Of a stretch of 64,000 nucleotides of DNA, positions 34,109 to 44,219 are shown piece after piece. Position 1 is the stretch's first letter. The number at the start of each line of letters is the position of its first letter. Under the pieces are notes generated by a model. The model ran no database searches. It worked only from the letters and a program-made list of their open reading frames with translations, and had not been told where the DNA came from. The position numbers were made by a program, and so were the translations under genes. The stretch lies in assembly GCF_024295805.1 (NCBI RefSeq), contig NZ_JANCLX010000030.1, positions 9,380 to 73,379 of the forward strand, read 5' to 3'. This stretch comes from Streptomyces cucumeris. Its GTDB lineage: Bacteria > Actinomycetota > Actinomycetes > Streptomycetales > Streptomycetaceae.

Positions 34109-35323
34109 CTACCGGCGGCGGGCTGTCCCCGCCTCGCCGGACCGCCCCGCGATCGCGGTGCGGTACCCCTCCACCAGGCGTTCCAGCCCGACGGCCGGGC
34201 TGAAGCCCTGCTCGTACCGGCTCCGGGCCGCCCGGCCCATCTCCCGGTTGCGGTCCTGATCGGCCGCGATCCGGCGTATGCAGGACGCGAGCGAGGCGGC
34301 CTCGCCCGGCCGGTGCAGCAGCCCGGTCCTCCCGTCCTCGACAAGTTCGGTGAAGGCGCCGTGACCGGCGGCGACGGCCGGGACCCCCGCCGCCATCGCC
34401 TCCACGACCACCAGGCCGAACGCCTCCAGCCACGTCGAGGGAGCCACCACGGCCACCGACCTGGCGAGGGCCTTCCGGGTCTCCGCCGTGTCGTACAGGC
34501 CGGCGTAGCGCACATCGTCCCGGCCCGCCGCCCAGGCGGTCACCTCCCGCTCCAGCGGCCCCGCCCCGGCGATCACGAGCGGCACCCCCACACCGCCGCC
34601 CGCCGCGATCTCGTCCCACGCGGCCATGAGCAGCCGCACCCCCTTGGCCTCCGCGAGCCGGCCCAGATAGAGCAGATGCTCACCGGCGCCCGTGCGGCGG
34701 TCCTCCGGGTCCGGCACGAAGTTGTGCTTCACCGCCAGCCGCTCGGCCGGCATACCGGACCGCACCAGGACGTCGCGCTGCGCCGCGGAGATGCAGAAGA
34801 ACCGGTCCACACCGGACCACCACCGCCGCCGGTTGACCGACAGGCTGACCGCGAGCGGCACCGTCGCGAGGCGGGAGCTCCGGTAGCAGCCGTGCCGGAC
34901 GGCGGGCAGCGGCGCCCGCCCGACGCACTCGGTGCACGGCCGGCCATCGCGCTGCAGTGTGCCGGGCGGACAGACCTGGGTGTAGTTGTGCAGGGTGGCG
35001 ACGGTGGGCACACCGGCGTCGGCGCAGGCGGCCAGCACCGCGGGCGACAGCAGCGGGAAGACGTTGTGCACATGGACCACATCCGGCCGCTCGGTGCGCA
35101 GCCGGGCGGCGAGTTCCGCGCGGACCGCCGGGTTCCATGGCACCAGCAGCGGTACCGCGACCTTGCCCGGCAGGGACCGGGCGCCGATGTCGTCGCTGCG
35201 CCGCTCGAACACCTCCACCCGGTGGCCGGCTCCGCGCAGCAGCGCCACCTCCTGGTCGACGACCTTGTTCTCACCGCTCGGCTGCGCCGAGCCGTACCGG
35301 TTGTGCACCACGAGGACGTGCAT
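34109..35323 (-). CDS. glycosyltransferase family 4
   Basis: A 404-residue GT-B glycosyltransferase. It opens HVLVVHNRYGSAQPSGENKVVDQE, shows the DVVHVHN inter-domain region, LLYLGRLAEAKGV at the start of the donor domain and the E-x7-E motif in PSTWLEAFGLVVVEAMAAGVP. It is cytoplasmic or membrane-associated. It begins one base after the polymerase stop. It adds a sugar to the repeat unit; linkage and donor are unknown. Confidence 0.9.
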   Translation of the reverse strand: MHVLVVHNRYGSAQPSGENKVVDQEVALLRGAGHRVEVFERRSDDIGARSLPGKVAVPLLVPWNPAVRAELAARLRTERPDVVHVHNVFPLLSPAVLAACADAGVPTVATLHNYTQVCPPGTLQRDGRPCTECVGRAPLPAVRHGCYRSSRLATVPLAVSLSVNRRRWWSGVDRFFCISAAQRDVLVRSGMPAERLAVKHNFVPDPEDRRTGAGEHLLYLGRLAEAKGVRLLMAAWDEIAAGGGVGVPLVIAGAGPLEREVTAWAAGRDDVRYAGLYDTAETRKALARSVAVVAPSTWLEAFGLVVVEAMAAGVPAVAAGHGAFTELVEDGRTGLLHRPGEAASLASCIRRIAADQDRNREMGRAARSRYEQGFSPAVGLERLVEGYRTAIAGRSGEAGTARRR

Positions 35324-35324
35324 G

Positions 35325-36566
35325 TCAGATCACCTCCGATCTGCGAGCCCACTTGGGGACGCGTGGCCGGGGAACGTCGGGCGTCGAGGAGGGAGTTGCC
35401 GCGGCGGGTGCCGCGAGCAGCGAGGCGGCCACGGCCAGATGCAGCAGATACGGCGAGGCGTCGCCCAGACCGGCCTCGGTGTACGACGCGATCGCGCAGT
35501 AGCTGATCAGGAAGATCGCGCAGGCCCTCGACAGTGACGGCGGCCGCAGCAGCGCGACCCCGCCCAGCACGATGATGATCGCCGCCACCAGGACGACACC
35601 GGTCATGCCCTGCTCGTTGTAGACGGCCAGCCAGCTGTTGTCGATCGGCAGCCCGCCGAACGACTTGTCGCCCAGGCCCATGCCGAACAGATACTCCGAG
35701 GTCGTCCGGGGGGCCGCCAGCAGGGCGTCCCAGACCTTGGCCCGGCCGGTGAGGCTGGTGAAGTTCTCCTGGCTCTGTCCGCGCAGGAACCACGCCCGCA
35801 GCGCGGAGGCGAACCCCACCGCGACCACGGCGGCGCACACCACCGCCCAGACGAAGAACCGGCGGGCGGCCGCGCTGGTCAGGACGAGCGAGCCGATCGC
35901 CAGCGTCAGCCCGATGAACAGTCCGAGCGTGGCCGTCCGGGTGTGGGTCAGCGCGAGCAGGACGAGTGACGGCACGATGACCACCACCGCGCTGGTCCGG
36001 TCGGTCCGGCGGCCCAGGACGAGCAGTACGGTGAGCCCGATGATCACCGCGGCGTACTGTCCGATCTGCGGCGGGGTGAGTGGCCACAGCGCGCCGACCA
36101 GCCGCCCGCCGTAGAGCTCCGGCATCGCGGCGCCCGGTGAGATGAGCGCGCCCGCGGCCACCGACCCGAGGACCACGAAGTACATCCGGATGTGGTGCCG
36201 GACGAACGTCAGGCTCCCGTCCCACCAGCGGCTGAGCAGCCACAGTGTGGCGATGAAGAGGGCCAGCCGGCCGCAGCGGAACAGCGCGCCGAACCCGGAT
36301 GCCATGTTCGCGCTGGCGATCAGGCTCGGCACCAGCAGCAGGGTGAGCAGGAGCACATAGGCGCTGGCCCGGATGCGCAGCCGGAGATTGACCGCGAGTG
36401 CCAGCGCGAACGCGGCGGCCAGCGCGCCCATGGTGGCCATCTGGATGAGGGAGCGGGGGAGGGGGATGATGGTCTCCGCCCCGGCGGAGCCGAGCGTATT
36501 GAGGATCAACAGCCCCCAGGCCGTTCCGACGATCTTCGACGGGTGGCCGGTGGTGCCCGTGCTCAT
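35325..36566 (-). CDS. O-antigen polymerase/ligase-like membrane protein (Wzy)
   Basis: A ~413-residue polytopic membrane protein with about ten hydrophobic helices and an extended extracytoplasmic stretch near RGQSQENFTSLTGRAKVWDALLAA, typical of the Wzy_C/O-antigen ligase domain. It would polymerise the flipped repeat units. The start is an ATG one base after the beta-helix stop; a GTG three codons earlier is equally possible. The assignment is by topology, motif and context, since sequence similarity within Wzy proteins is low. Confidence 0.8.
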   Translation of the reverse strand: MSTGTTGHPSKIVGTAWGLLILNTLGSAGAETIIPLPRSLIQMATMGALAAAFALALAVNLRLRIRASAYVLLLTLLLVPSLIASANMASGFGALFRCGRLALFIATLWLLSRWWDGSLTFVRHHIRMYFVVLGSVAAGALISPGAAMPELYGGRLVGALWPLTPPQIGQYAAVIIGLTVLLVLGRRTDRTSAVVVIVPSLVLLALTHTRTATLGLFIGLTLAIGSLVLTSAAARRFFVWAVVCAAVVAVGFASALRAWFLRGQSQENFTSLTGRAKVWDALLAAPRTTSEYLFGMGLGDKSFGGLPIDNSWLAVYNEQGMTGVVLVAAIIIVLGGVALLRPPSLSRACAIFLISYCAIASYTEAGLGDASPYLLHLAVAASLLAAPAAATPSSTPDVPRPRVPKWARRSEVI

Positions 36567-36567
36567 C

Positions 36568-38088
36568 TCAACCACCGCCCTGTGCGCGGAAGGTGCTGCC
36601 CGTGTCCTGCTGGTACGGGGTGCCCTGCCACTGTCCGGAGTCGAGGATCCGGCTCGGGTCGTGGGCCACGAAGTTCCACGGTCCGAGGTAGACGTTGTCG
36701 TGCCACTGGTTGTGCTGCTTGCGGGTGATGGCCTCGGCCACCCGCTCGCCCTGGTACGGCGACCAGTCCGGATAGGTGCCGTAGTTGGCCAGCAGCGCCA
36801 TGCGGTCGCACTTCACCGTGCAGTCGACGACGGACTTGTCCAGGACGAAGCGGTTGCCGTGGATGTCCACCCGCTGGGTCTTCCACCGGCAGTCGGCGTA
36901 GAGCGGTGCGGTGGCGATCGCCCGCCCCGCGCAGCGGTCGGTGTCCTTCACCAGCAGGGTGCAGTCACCGGAGGAGGTGTTGGCCGGGCTGTTGCAGAAC
37001 CGGTCGGCGTTCTCCCACAGGGTGATCCCGGACCAGTTGTTCTCCAGTACGTTCCGATAGATCTCGATCTTGTCCGTGCGGGCCCGGATCCGTGGTTCGC
37101 CACCGGATTCGGACAGATAGATGGTCCCGAACGGGAAGCTGTCGCCGCGGTCGGCCGCCTTGCGGCCCTCGACCCAGTTGTTCCGCCGGATCGTGTTCTT
37201 CCGGATGACCGCGTTGTAGCTGGTCTCGTAGATCAGCGCGGCACCGTCGTTGGCCTCGAGCACATTGCTCTCGATGCGGAAGTCGTTGTTGTTGGTGTCC
37301 GCCCACAACCCGGCTCCACGGTTGTCGTGCACCCAGTTGCCGCGTACGTCGGCGCCGTCGACGGCCCAGAACTTGATGCCCCCGGTGCAGCCGCAGCCCT
37401 TCCGCCGCCGCTCCCAGTCGCCGGTGTTGTTGCCCGTGATCTCGTTGCCCTCGACCACCAGACCGCTGATCCGGCCGGTGGCCTTGTACGCGTTCATGCC
37501 GTACTGGCCGTTGTCGCGCAGACAGTTGGCGCGGACCCGCTGGCGGGCACCGGCCATCAGCCCGGCACCGGAGTTGTTCCGGATCGTCGTGTGCTCGATC
37601 ACCCATCCGTCGGCCGAGTCATGGTTGACCACGCCCTCGTCATGCGGCGCCACGAAACCCCGCACGGTGAGGTAGCGGATGGTGACGTCGCGGGCGGTGC
37701 CGCCGAATGCGTACTGGTTGGTCTTCCGGCCGTCGAGCACCGCGCCCGGCGCGCCGAGGTAGCGGTTCCCCTTCTTGGGGATGACCTGGGCATAGCGGTC
37801 GGGGTCCAGCCTGTGCCTGCCCGGCCGGAGCCAGAACGTGGTCTTCGGCGGGCTGCTCTTGGTCTTCGCGGCCAGGTCACCGGCGACCGCGGGGTCGACC
37901 GTCACCGCGCCCGCCGGGGCCTTGGCCGGTCCGGCCGCGGGCTTGGCGCACACCCGGGCCACCGACGTGGGGGGCGCGGCAGCAGGCTTCGGCCGCGCGT
38001 CCGGCGTGCTCTCACAGCCGGTCGCCGCCAGCAGGGCCAGCGCCAGCGGTGCGGCCGGCAGAGCCCAGTGCCGCCACTTGATCCCCAC
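36568..38088 (-). CDS. exported right-handed parallel beta-helix protein, probable lipoprotein
   Basis: A 506-residue exported protein. Residues 1-25 form a signal sequence ending LLAATGCES, a plausible lipobox; the lipobox position -3 is alanine, so it may instead be secreted. After a proline-rich linker, residues ~150-440 show repeated beta-helix coils (IEHTTIRNNSGAGL, VEGNEITGNNTGDW, IESNVLEANDGAALI, IRKNTIRRNN). Such folds occur in polysaccharide lyases and alginate C5-epimerases. AGGAGG lies four bases before the GTG. Between Wzy and a heparinase-like gene it probably modifies or trims the exported polymer. Confidence 0.82.
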   Translation of the reverse strand: MGIKWRHWALPAAPLALALLAATGCESTPDARPKPAAAPPTSVARVCAKPAAGPAKAPAGAVTVDPAVAGDLAAKTKSSPPKTTFWLRPGRHRLDPDRYAQVIPKKGNRYLGAPGAVLDGRKTNQYAFGGTARDVTIRYLTVRGFVAPHDEGVVNHDSADGWVIEHTTIRNNSGAGLMAGARQRVRANCLRDNGQYGMNAYKATGRISGLVVEGNEITGNNTGDWERRRKGCGCTGGIKFWAVDGADVRGNWVHDNRGAGLWADTNNNDFRIESNVLEANDGAALIYETSYNAVIRKNTIRRNNWVEGRKAADRGDSFPFGTIYLSESGGEPRIRARTDKIEIYRNVLENNWSGITLWENADRFCNSPANTSSGDCTLLVKDTDRCAGRAIATAPLYADCRWKTQRVDIHGNRFVLDKSVVDCTVKCDRMALLANYGTYPDWSPYQGERVAEAITRKQHNQWHDNVYLGPWNFVAHDPSRILDSGQWQGTPYQQDTGSTFRAQGGG

Positions 38089-38096
38089 ACGTCCTC

Positions 38097-40073
38097 CTAA
38101 CCGTGGAACCTGAGTACGGTGGTGAATTCCCCCGACAGCGCGGTGCCGTCGGCGAAGCCGGTGCCGACCAGCGTGGTGGCGGGTTCCTTGCGCCCGAAGC
38201 CCGCGGAGTACCAGCCCAGCGGCGGGTCGGTCTCGCCGCGGTGCGCCCGCCAGGACAGTTCCCCGGGCAGGTCGAGCACCGCGGAGCGGTCCTCGCCGTC
38301 CCGGGTCCAGGTGAGCACCGCCCGGCTCCCCACCAGGTCCGCGCTGATCGCCGGGCCGAGGTGGAACGCCAGCCGCACCTCCCGGCGGTCGCCGCGCACC
38401 TCGTCGATCACGAGCAACTCCCGCTCTTCGGCGCACAGTTCCACCCGGCGGCGGTGCACGGAGCCCGGGTAGCCGTCGTGTTCCGCGCACCAGCGGGCCG
38501 TCCCCCCGTCGGAGGCGCCGGGTGTGTCCACGGCCAGGACACGGCTGCGGGCATGCCGGGTCCACAGGAACGGGCCGCCGGAGACGGACTGGTCGACACC
38601 GTCGATCTGCAGGGTGTTGTGGCCGAGGGTGGACCGGAAGTACTGCCGCCACGCGGGCTGCCCGTGGTAGCAGTACGTCCCCGGGTCGGCGAGCACATCG
38701 ACCCCGTCGTGCCGGACCTCCACGGACAGCGCGTCCGCGTGGGCATGCGCGGCGATGGACAGGAACCCGTGCGGACCACCGTCGCAGCGGCACCAGATCT
38801 CGCCCGGACCCCGCAGGATGGTGAGCCCCGCGTCGGCGAAATGGGCCGGGCGGTCCGCCGGACGGGTCACGGCCGGTGCGCTTCCCGGTGCCGGGTACGG
38901 CCGGATGAGCGCGGCGAGCAGCGGGGTGCGGACATCGGTGCCGGTCACCGCCGGCCACCAGGCGAGCCGGCCGAACACGGCGTCCCCGGTGGCCAGCAGC
39001 GAGCCCCAGCGGTCCGTGCCCGCCCCGTCCACGACCAGACCGTGCCCGTCGTCGGCGTCCCCCTGGCGCGGCGGCCGCAGCCGGCTGTCCACGACGGCCG
39101 CGAGCGCGTCGGTCATCCGCAGCAGCACCTGCCGGATCGACGCGGGGACCGGTACGCCCGCGGTATCCGCCTCGGCCACCGCGGCCAGGCCCAGCTCCAG
39201 CACCAGTCCGTGGTACTCGGTGGCCAGCTCACGGTTGAGACCGGAGCCGAAGGTGTTGTTCCGTAACTGCCGCTCCAGCGACCGCAGCGCGCCGGTCCGC
39301 CAGCGCGCCGAGGCGGGGAACCAGTCGAACGCGCAGGCCGCGGCGAACTGCCCGGCGGCCTCGGCGATGATGTGGTTGTTCGCCGAGGACCCCCGGCTGG
39401 GGAAGGCGGCCAGCCAGCGCTGGTGGTGCCAGATCTGGTTCAGTGCCACCGGGTTGTCCTCGAACAGCCCGGCCGCGCCCGGCCAGCCGTCGAGCAGTCG
39501 GCGGATCCACACCCAGGACAGCAGCCGGATCCCCAGCTCGATCCCGCTGGTCCAGTGCACCCCGCGCAGTGGCGCGTTGGCCGACCACCACCGCCGCAGG
39601 TGTTCGGCCACGCGCTCGGCGTACCGCTCGTCCCCGGTGACCGCGTAGGCGGCGGCCAGCACGGTGAGGTACTGGTGCCGGGACAGCTCCCAGATCTGCT
39701 TGATGTCCCCGACCGCGTCCTCGTTCCGGTACGGCACATCGAAGGCATAGCCCCACGGAGCCCGCCGCCCGGTCTTCGGGTCGTACCACCAGTCCGGGGC
39801 GGCAAGGTCGTCGCGGACCACCCCGAAGTACTCGATGTGTCCGGCCATGAGCCGGTCCGCCTCGGCGATGAGGCGCTTCGCGGCGTCCGGTGGCACCGCG
39901 GCGGTCGTCCCGGCGGGCAGGACCGCGGTGAACCGGGCGCCGGTCACCTCCGGGCAGTCCGGCGGCGACGACCTCCACTGCCGTCTGCGCACCGCGTCGC
40001 CCACCCGGCCGCCGACCTCCCGCGGTCCCATCCGGGACAACCGCCGCAGGTACCAGCCCGCGCTCATGCTCAC
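38097..40073 (-). CDS. heparinase II/III family protein
   Basis: A ~658-residue protein with an N-terminal alpha/alpha toroid (YLRRLSRMG…, HQYLTVLAAAYAVTGDERYAER, SSANNHIIAEAAG) and a C-terminal heparinase II/III beta-sandwich containing SIAAHAHADALSVEV and PGTYCYHG. No signal peptide is obvious. Homologues are frequent beside AsnB and bi-domain oxidoreductase genes in exopolysaccharide clusters, where they may act on uronic-acid polymers. A GTG start overlaps the upstream stop as GTGA with GAGGG four bases before it; the ATG two codons later is an alternative. Confidence 0.85.
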   Translation of the reverse strand: MSMSAGWYLRRLSRMGPREVGGRVGDAVRRRQWRSSPPDCPEVTGARFTAVLPAGTTAAVPPDAAKRLIAEADRLMAGHIEYFGVVRDDLAAPDWWYDPKTGRRAPWGYAFDVPYRNEDAVGDIKQIWELSRHQYLTVLAAAYAVTGDERYAERVAEHLRRWWSANAPLRGVHWTSGIELGIRLLSWVWIRRLLDGWPGAAGLFEDNPVALNQIWHHQRWLAAFPSRGSSANNHIIAEAAGQFAAACAFDWFPASARWRTGALRSLERQLRNNTFGSGLNRELATEYHGLVLELGLAAVAEADTAGVPVPASIRQVLLRMTDALAAVVDSRLRPPRQGDADDGHGLVVDGAGTDRWGSLLATGDAVFGRLAWWPAVTGTDVRTPLLAALIRPYPAPGSAPAVTRPADRPAHFADAGLTILRGPGEIWCRCDGGPHGFLSIAAHAHADALSVEVRHDGVDVLADPGTYCYHGQPAWRQYFRSTLGHNTLQIDGVDQSVSGGPFLWTRHARSRVLAVDTPGASDGGTARWCAEHDGYPGSVHRRRVELCAEERELLVIDEVRGDRREVRLAFHLGPAISADLVGSRAVLTWTRDGEDRSAVLDLPGELSWRAHRGETDPPLGWYSAGFGRKEPATTLVGTGFADGTALSGEFTTVLRFHG

Positions 40074-42265
40074 AGGGCCCTCGCCAACGTCACCGGCGCG
40101 CCGCCCGCCAGGCCGGTCCGTACGGCGAGGGTGGCCGACGTGGTGGCGACCAGCGACTCCAGCGGCACCGGCATCGGCCCGCCGGTCCGCACGGCCTTGA
40201 CGAACGCGGCCAGTTCGGCCGACTGGCCCTTGTCCCGGGCCTTGGGCAGCCGTGAACTGACCCATCGCCTGCGGCGGCCGTCGTACACCGAGGCACGGAC
40301 GAAGTCGTCGAGCTGCAGCACCTTGCCGTCCGCGAGCAGGTCCAGCGTCTCCTTGGGGAAGGCGGCCGCGCCGGTGGTGACGTAGGCGATGGTGGCGGTG
40401 GAGCCGTCCGGGTAGCGCAGCACGATCTGGAGGTCCTCGTTGCCGGCCGCGGCGACCGCGTACACCGAGACCGGGTCGGCATCGAGCAGCCAGCTCGCCG
40501 TGTCGATGAAGTGTCCGCCCTCGCCGGTGAACCGCGATCCCTCACTGCCCTGCTGGAGGTACCAGCTACCGTGGTCCAGGCGGCCCGCGTTCACCAGGTA
40601 GCGCAGATTCGCCGGACCGGTCCGGGCGCCGAACCGCTTCCTGGCCTCCTGCAGCAGCGGTGAGAACCGGCGGTTGAAGCCCACCTGCAGCCGGTCGTTG
40701 CCGGACTCCTCCACCGCCGCCAGCACATCGGCGAGTTCGTCCTCGGTGAGGGCCAGGGGCTTCTCGACGAACACCGCCTTGCCGGCGAGCAGCGCCTTGC
40801 GGGTCAGTGCGGCGTGCGAGCTGTGCCGGGTGACCACGAACACCGCGTCGATGGACGGGTCGCCGAGCACCGCGTCGAGGTCGGTGGTCGCCGCGGCGAA
40901 GCCGAAGGTGCGCTGGGCGTTGGCCGCGGACAGCGCCGTCGTGGTGACGACCGCCGAGAGCTGCACCCCGTCCCGCTGGGCCAGGTGCGGCAGCAGCATC
41001 GACGACGCGTAGTTGCCCGCGCCGACGAACGCCAGCCGCACCGGGCCCGTGGGCTTACGGACCGGGGTGGCCACCGCGCCACTCCGCCGCACCTGCGGCA
41101 CGGCCACCTCGGGGGCCGGTACCTCCTCGGCGTGGCCGGAGCCGTCGGGGTAACGGAACAGCACCGCAACGGCCTTGAGGTCGCCGTCCTTCAGGCTCCG
41201 GTAGGTCTCGACGGCATCGTCGAAGTCCGCGATATGGGAGATCAGGGGCTCCACATCGACCCGGCCACGGGCCATGAGATCGAGGAAGCACGCCAGGTTG
41301 CGGCGCTCGGTCCAGCGCACATAGCCGATCGGGTAGTCGCGCCCCTGGAGTTCGTACTCCGGGTCGTAGCGCCCGGGGCCGTAACTGCGGGAGAACCGGA
41401 CGTCGAGCTCCTTCTCGTAGTACGCGTTCCACGGCAGGTCCAGGCTGCACTTGCCGATGTCGACGACCCGGCCGCGGTCCCGGCTCAGCCGGGCGGCCAG
41501 CTCGACGGGCTGGTTGCTGCTGCCGCCGGCGGCCAGGTACACCTGGTCCACGCCGTGGCCGCCGGTGAGCTCGGCGACGGACGCCTCCACGGCCGCGGAC
41601 TCGGGATCACCGCAGGCCACGGCGCCCAGCCGCTCGGCGAGTTCACAGCGCGCCGGGTCGGGGTCGACGCCGACGACACGGACTCCCGAGGCGGTGAGGA
41701 GCTGCACCACGAGCTGACCGATCAGCCCGAGGCCGATGACCAGGGCCACCTCGCCGAGCTGCGGCTCGCCCTGGCGGACGCCCTGCATCGCGATCGACCC
41801 GACGGTGCCGAAGGCCGCGTGGCGCTGCGCCAGACCGTCCGGCACCGGGGTGTAGAGGTTCTTCGGCACCCAGTTCAGCTCGGCGTGCAGCGCATGCTCA
41901 TTGCCGGCGCAGGCCACGAGGTCGCCGGCCTTCACATCGTCGATCCCGGCGCCGACCTGCTCGACCACTCCGCACAGGGAGTAGCCCAGCGGTGTGTAGG
42001 AGTCCAGCTTGCCCATCACCTTGCGGTAGGTGGCGGGCACCCCGTTGGTGGCCACGCTCTGCATGACCTTGGCCACCTGGTCCGGCCGGGAGCGGGCCTT
42101 GCCCAGCATCGACATGCCGGCCTCGGAGACCTTCATCAGCTCGGTCCCGGTGGATATCAGCGAGAAGGCGGTCCTGACCCGCACACCGTCCGGCTTGCAT
42201 CCCGGTACCGGGACGTCGAGCAGCGCCAGCTCGCCGCTCTTGTAATTCTGTACAACCTGTTTCAC
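40070..42265 (-). CDS. bi-domain oxidoreductase (zinc-alcohol dehydrogenase-like + Gfo/Idh/MocA)
   Basis: A 731-residue fusion. Residues 1-345 are a medium-chain dehydrogenase with GLGLIGQLVVQLL as the NAD motif; the zinc-site cysteine cluster of classical alcohol dehydrogenases is not evident. Residues ~375-731 are a Gfo/Idh/MocA oxidoreductase with LAFVGAGNYASSMLLPHL and VEKPLALTEDE. Such fusions recur beside heparinase-like and AsnB genes. It probably oxidises and re-reduces a nucleotide-sugar or uronate. A GTG start follows CAGGAG. Confidence 0.87.
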   Translation of the reverse strand: MKQVVQNYKSGELALLDVPVPGCKPDGVRVRTAFSLISTGTELMKVSEAGMSMLGKARSRPDQVAKVMQSVATNGVPATYRKVMGKLDSYTPLGYSLCGVVEQVGAGIDDVKAGDLVACAGNEHALHAELNWVPKNLYTPVPDGLAQRHAAFGTVGSIAMQGVRQGEPQLGEVALVIGLGLIGQLVVQLLTASGVRVVGVDPDPARCELAERLGAVACGDPESAAVEASVAELTGGHGVDQVYLAAGGSSNQPVELAARLSRDRGRVVDIGKCSLDLPWNAYYEKELDVRFSRSYGPGRYDPEYELQGRDYPIGYVRWTERRNLACFLDLMARGRVDVEPLISHIADFDDAVETYRSLKDGDLKAVAVLFRYPDGSGHAEEVPAPEVAVPQVRRSGAVATPVRKPTGPVRLAFVGAGNYASSMLLPHLAQRDGVQLSAVVTTTALSAANAQRTFGFAAATTDLDAVLGDPSIDAVFVVTRHSSHAALTRKALLAGKAVFVEKPLALTEDELADVLAAVEESGNDRLQVGFNRRFSPLLQEARKRFGARTGPANLRYLVNAGRLDHGSWYLQQGSEGSRFTGEGGHFIDTASWLLDADPVSVYAVAAAGNEDLQIVLRYPDGSTATIAYVTTGAAAFPKETLDLLADGKVLQLDDFVRASVYDGRRRRWVSSRLPKARDKGQSAELAAFVKAVRTGGPMPVPLESLVATTSATLAVRTGLAGGAPVTLARAL

Positions 42266-42281
42266 CCGAACTCCTGTTGTT

Positions 42282-44216
42282 CTACGCCGTCAACTGAGTG
42301 CTCCGGCCGGAGCCGGAGGTCGCGCCGCGGTACCAGTACTCGAGGGTCAGCACATGCCACAGATGCTTGGAGAAGTCCCGCTGCCCGGCGGCGTCCTCGG
42401 CGACCATGCGCGCCAGCGCGTCGCGGCGCAGGAAGCCGGAGTTGACGAGCACACCGTCGTGCACCACCTCGCGCACCAGCGGTGCCAGGTCCCGGCTCAT
42501 CCAGGCGCGCAGCGGGGCGCTGAACAGGCCCTTGGGCCGGTACACGATCTCCCGGGGCAGGATCGAGGTGGCCGCCTCCTTGAGGACGGCCTTGCCCTGC
42601 CGTCCCACGATCTTGCGGTCGCCGGGGACGGCGAACGCCGCCCTGACCACCTCGACGTCCACGTACGGCACCCGCACCTCGGTCGACGCCGCCATGCTCG
42701 ACCGGTCCGTGTATGTGAGGTTCAGGCCCGGCAGGAACATCCGGGCGTCGCCCAGGCACATACGGTTGACGAAGTCGTCCAGGTCGTTGTCCTGGTAGAC
42801 ATCCGCGTGCTCGGTCAGCACGTCGTCGACCGTCCCTGCCAGGTCCGGATCGACCAGGGCGAGCAGCTCGTCCTGGTCGTACATGGTGTAGCTGCGCCGG
42901 AACGCGGTCTCCTCCGGCAGATCGGCGAAGGAGAGGAACCGCTTCGCGAACCGCACCGACCGGTACCCCCGGCGGGCCGTCGCGACCGGCAGCCGGTCCA
43001 CGGCCCGGGACAGACCGCGCCGCAGGGGCCGCGGGACGCGCTGGTAGCGCAGCGCGAGCAGATTGGCCAGGTGCTTGCGGTAACCGGCGAACAGCTCATC
43101 GGCACCCATCCCCGAGAGCATCACCTTGACCCCGGCCTCCCGGGCGGCCTGGCAGATCAGGAAGGTGTTGATCGCGGCGGGGTCGCCGATCGGCTCGTCC
43201 AGGTGGTACGTCATCCGCGGCAGCAGATCGAGCACATCCGGAGCGATCTCGATCTCCCGCAGATCGACGCCGAACCGCCCGGCCACCTGCCGGGCGTAGC
43301 GCAGGTCGTCCGGCATCGCCTCGAACTTGGCGTCCTCGGCGCGGAATCCGATCGTGTAGGCGGCGATCCCGGGCTGGTGGCGGGCCGCGAGCGCGGTCAG
43401 CCAGCTCGAGTCGAGACCGCCGGAGAGGAAGGTCGCCACCGGTACGTCGGAGAGCAGGTGCCGTCGGGTCGACTCCTCGACGATGGCGGCCAGATCGGGC
43501 CGCTCACCGCCACGGGCCCGCTCCCGGCCCTCGGCGGCGACGTCCTTGAGGTTCCAGTACCGGCCGCGCCGCACACTGCCGTCCGGCCGGATCCGCAGCC
43601 AGCTCCCCGGCGGCAGCTTCTCCGCCTCACGGAACGCGCAGCGCGAGTCCGGCACCCAGTAGTACAGCAGCGAGGCGACCAGCGTCGCATGGTCCACCTC
43701 CAGCGATCCGCCGGTGGCGGCGGCGAGCGCCTTGAGCTCGGAGGCGAACACCAGCCCCTCGCCGCGCCGGAGCAGGAACAGCGGCTTGATGCCGAGCTGG
43801 TCACGGGCGAGCACCAGCTCACCGGTGCGCTCGTCGAAGATCCCGAACGCGAACATACCGCGCAGCCGGGGCAGACAGTCCGTGCCCCAGCGCCGCCACG
43901 CCTCCAGCAGCACCTCGGTGTCGGAGGTACCGCGGAAGCGCACCCCGGCGGCCGTCAGCTCGGCACGCAGCTCGGGCGCGTTGTACAGCTCGCCGTTGTA
44001 GGTCAGGGCGAGGCCGCCCGAGACCATCGGCTGGGCGCCGGTCCCCGACAGGTCGATGATGGCCAGCCGACGGTGTCCGAGCTGCACTTCGCCGTCACCG
44101 GCGGGGTGGCCGTACCGGCCCGCCCCGTCCGGACCGCGGTGGGCGAGGGTATCGGTGAGCCGGTCGGCCACGGCCTTCCCGTCCGGCCACCGGTATGTCC
44201 CTGCGATGCCACACAT
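42282..44216 (-). CDS. asnB: asparagine synthase-like glutamine amidotransferase
   Basis: A 644-residue AsnB-type enzyme. The nucleophile Cys2 in MCGIAGTY and a full class II glutaminase domain are followed by a synthetase domain with the PP-loop SGGLDSSWL and a conserved YLDEPIGDPA. In polysaccharide loci such enzymes amidate uronic acids; the AlgD-like dehydrogenase upstream would supply the uronate. It begins three bases after the chain-length gene. Free asparagine synthesis cannot be excluded by sequence alone. Confidence 0.88.
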   Translation of the reverse strand: MCGIAGTYRWPDGKAVADRLTDTLAHRGPDGAGRYGHPAGDGEVQLGHRRLAIIDLSGTGAQPMVSGGLALTYNGELYNAPELRAELTAAGVRFRGTSDTEVLLEAWRRWGTDCLPRLRGMFAFGIFDERTGELVLARDQLGIKPLFLLRRGEGLVFASELKALAAATGGSLEVDHATLVASLLYYWVPDSRCAFREAEKLPPGSWLRIRPDGSVRRGRYWNLKDVAAEGRERARGGERPDLAAIVEESTRRHLLSDVPVATFLSGGLDSSWLTALAARHQPGIAAYTIGFRAEDAKFEAMPDDLRYARQVAGRFGVDLREIEIAPDVLDLLPRMTYHLDEPIGDPAAINTFLICQAAREAGVKVMLSGMGADELFAGYRKHLANLLALRYQRVPRPLRRGLSRAVDRLPVATARRGYRSVRFAKRFLSFADLPEETAFRRSYTMYDQDELLALVDPDLAGTVDDVLTEHADVYQDNDLDDFVNRMCLGDARMFLPGLNLTYTDRSSMAASTEVRVPYVDVEVVRAAFAVPGDRKIVGRQGKAVLKEAATSILPREIVYRPKGLFSAPLRAWMSRDLAPLVREVVHDGVLVNSGFLRRDALARMVAEDAAGQRDFSKHLWHVLTLEYWYRGATSGSGRSTQLTA

Positions 44217-44219
44217 GTC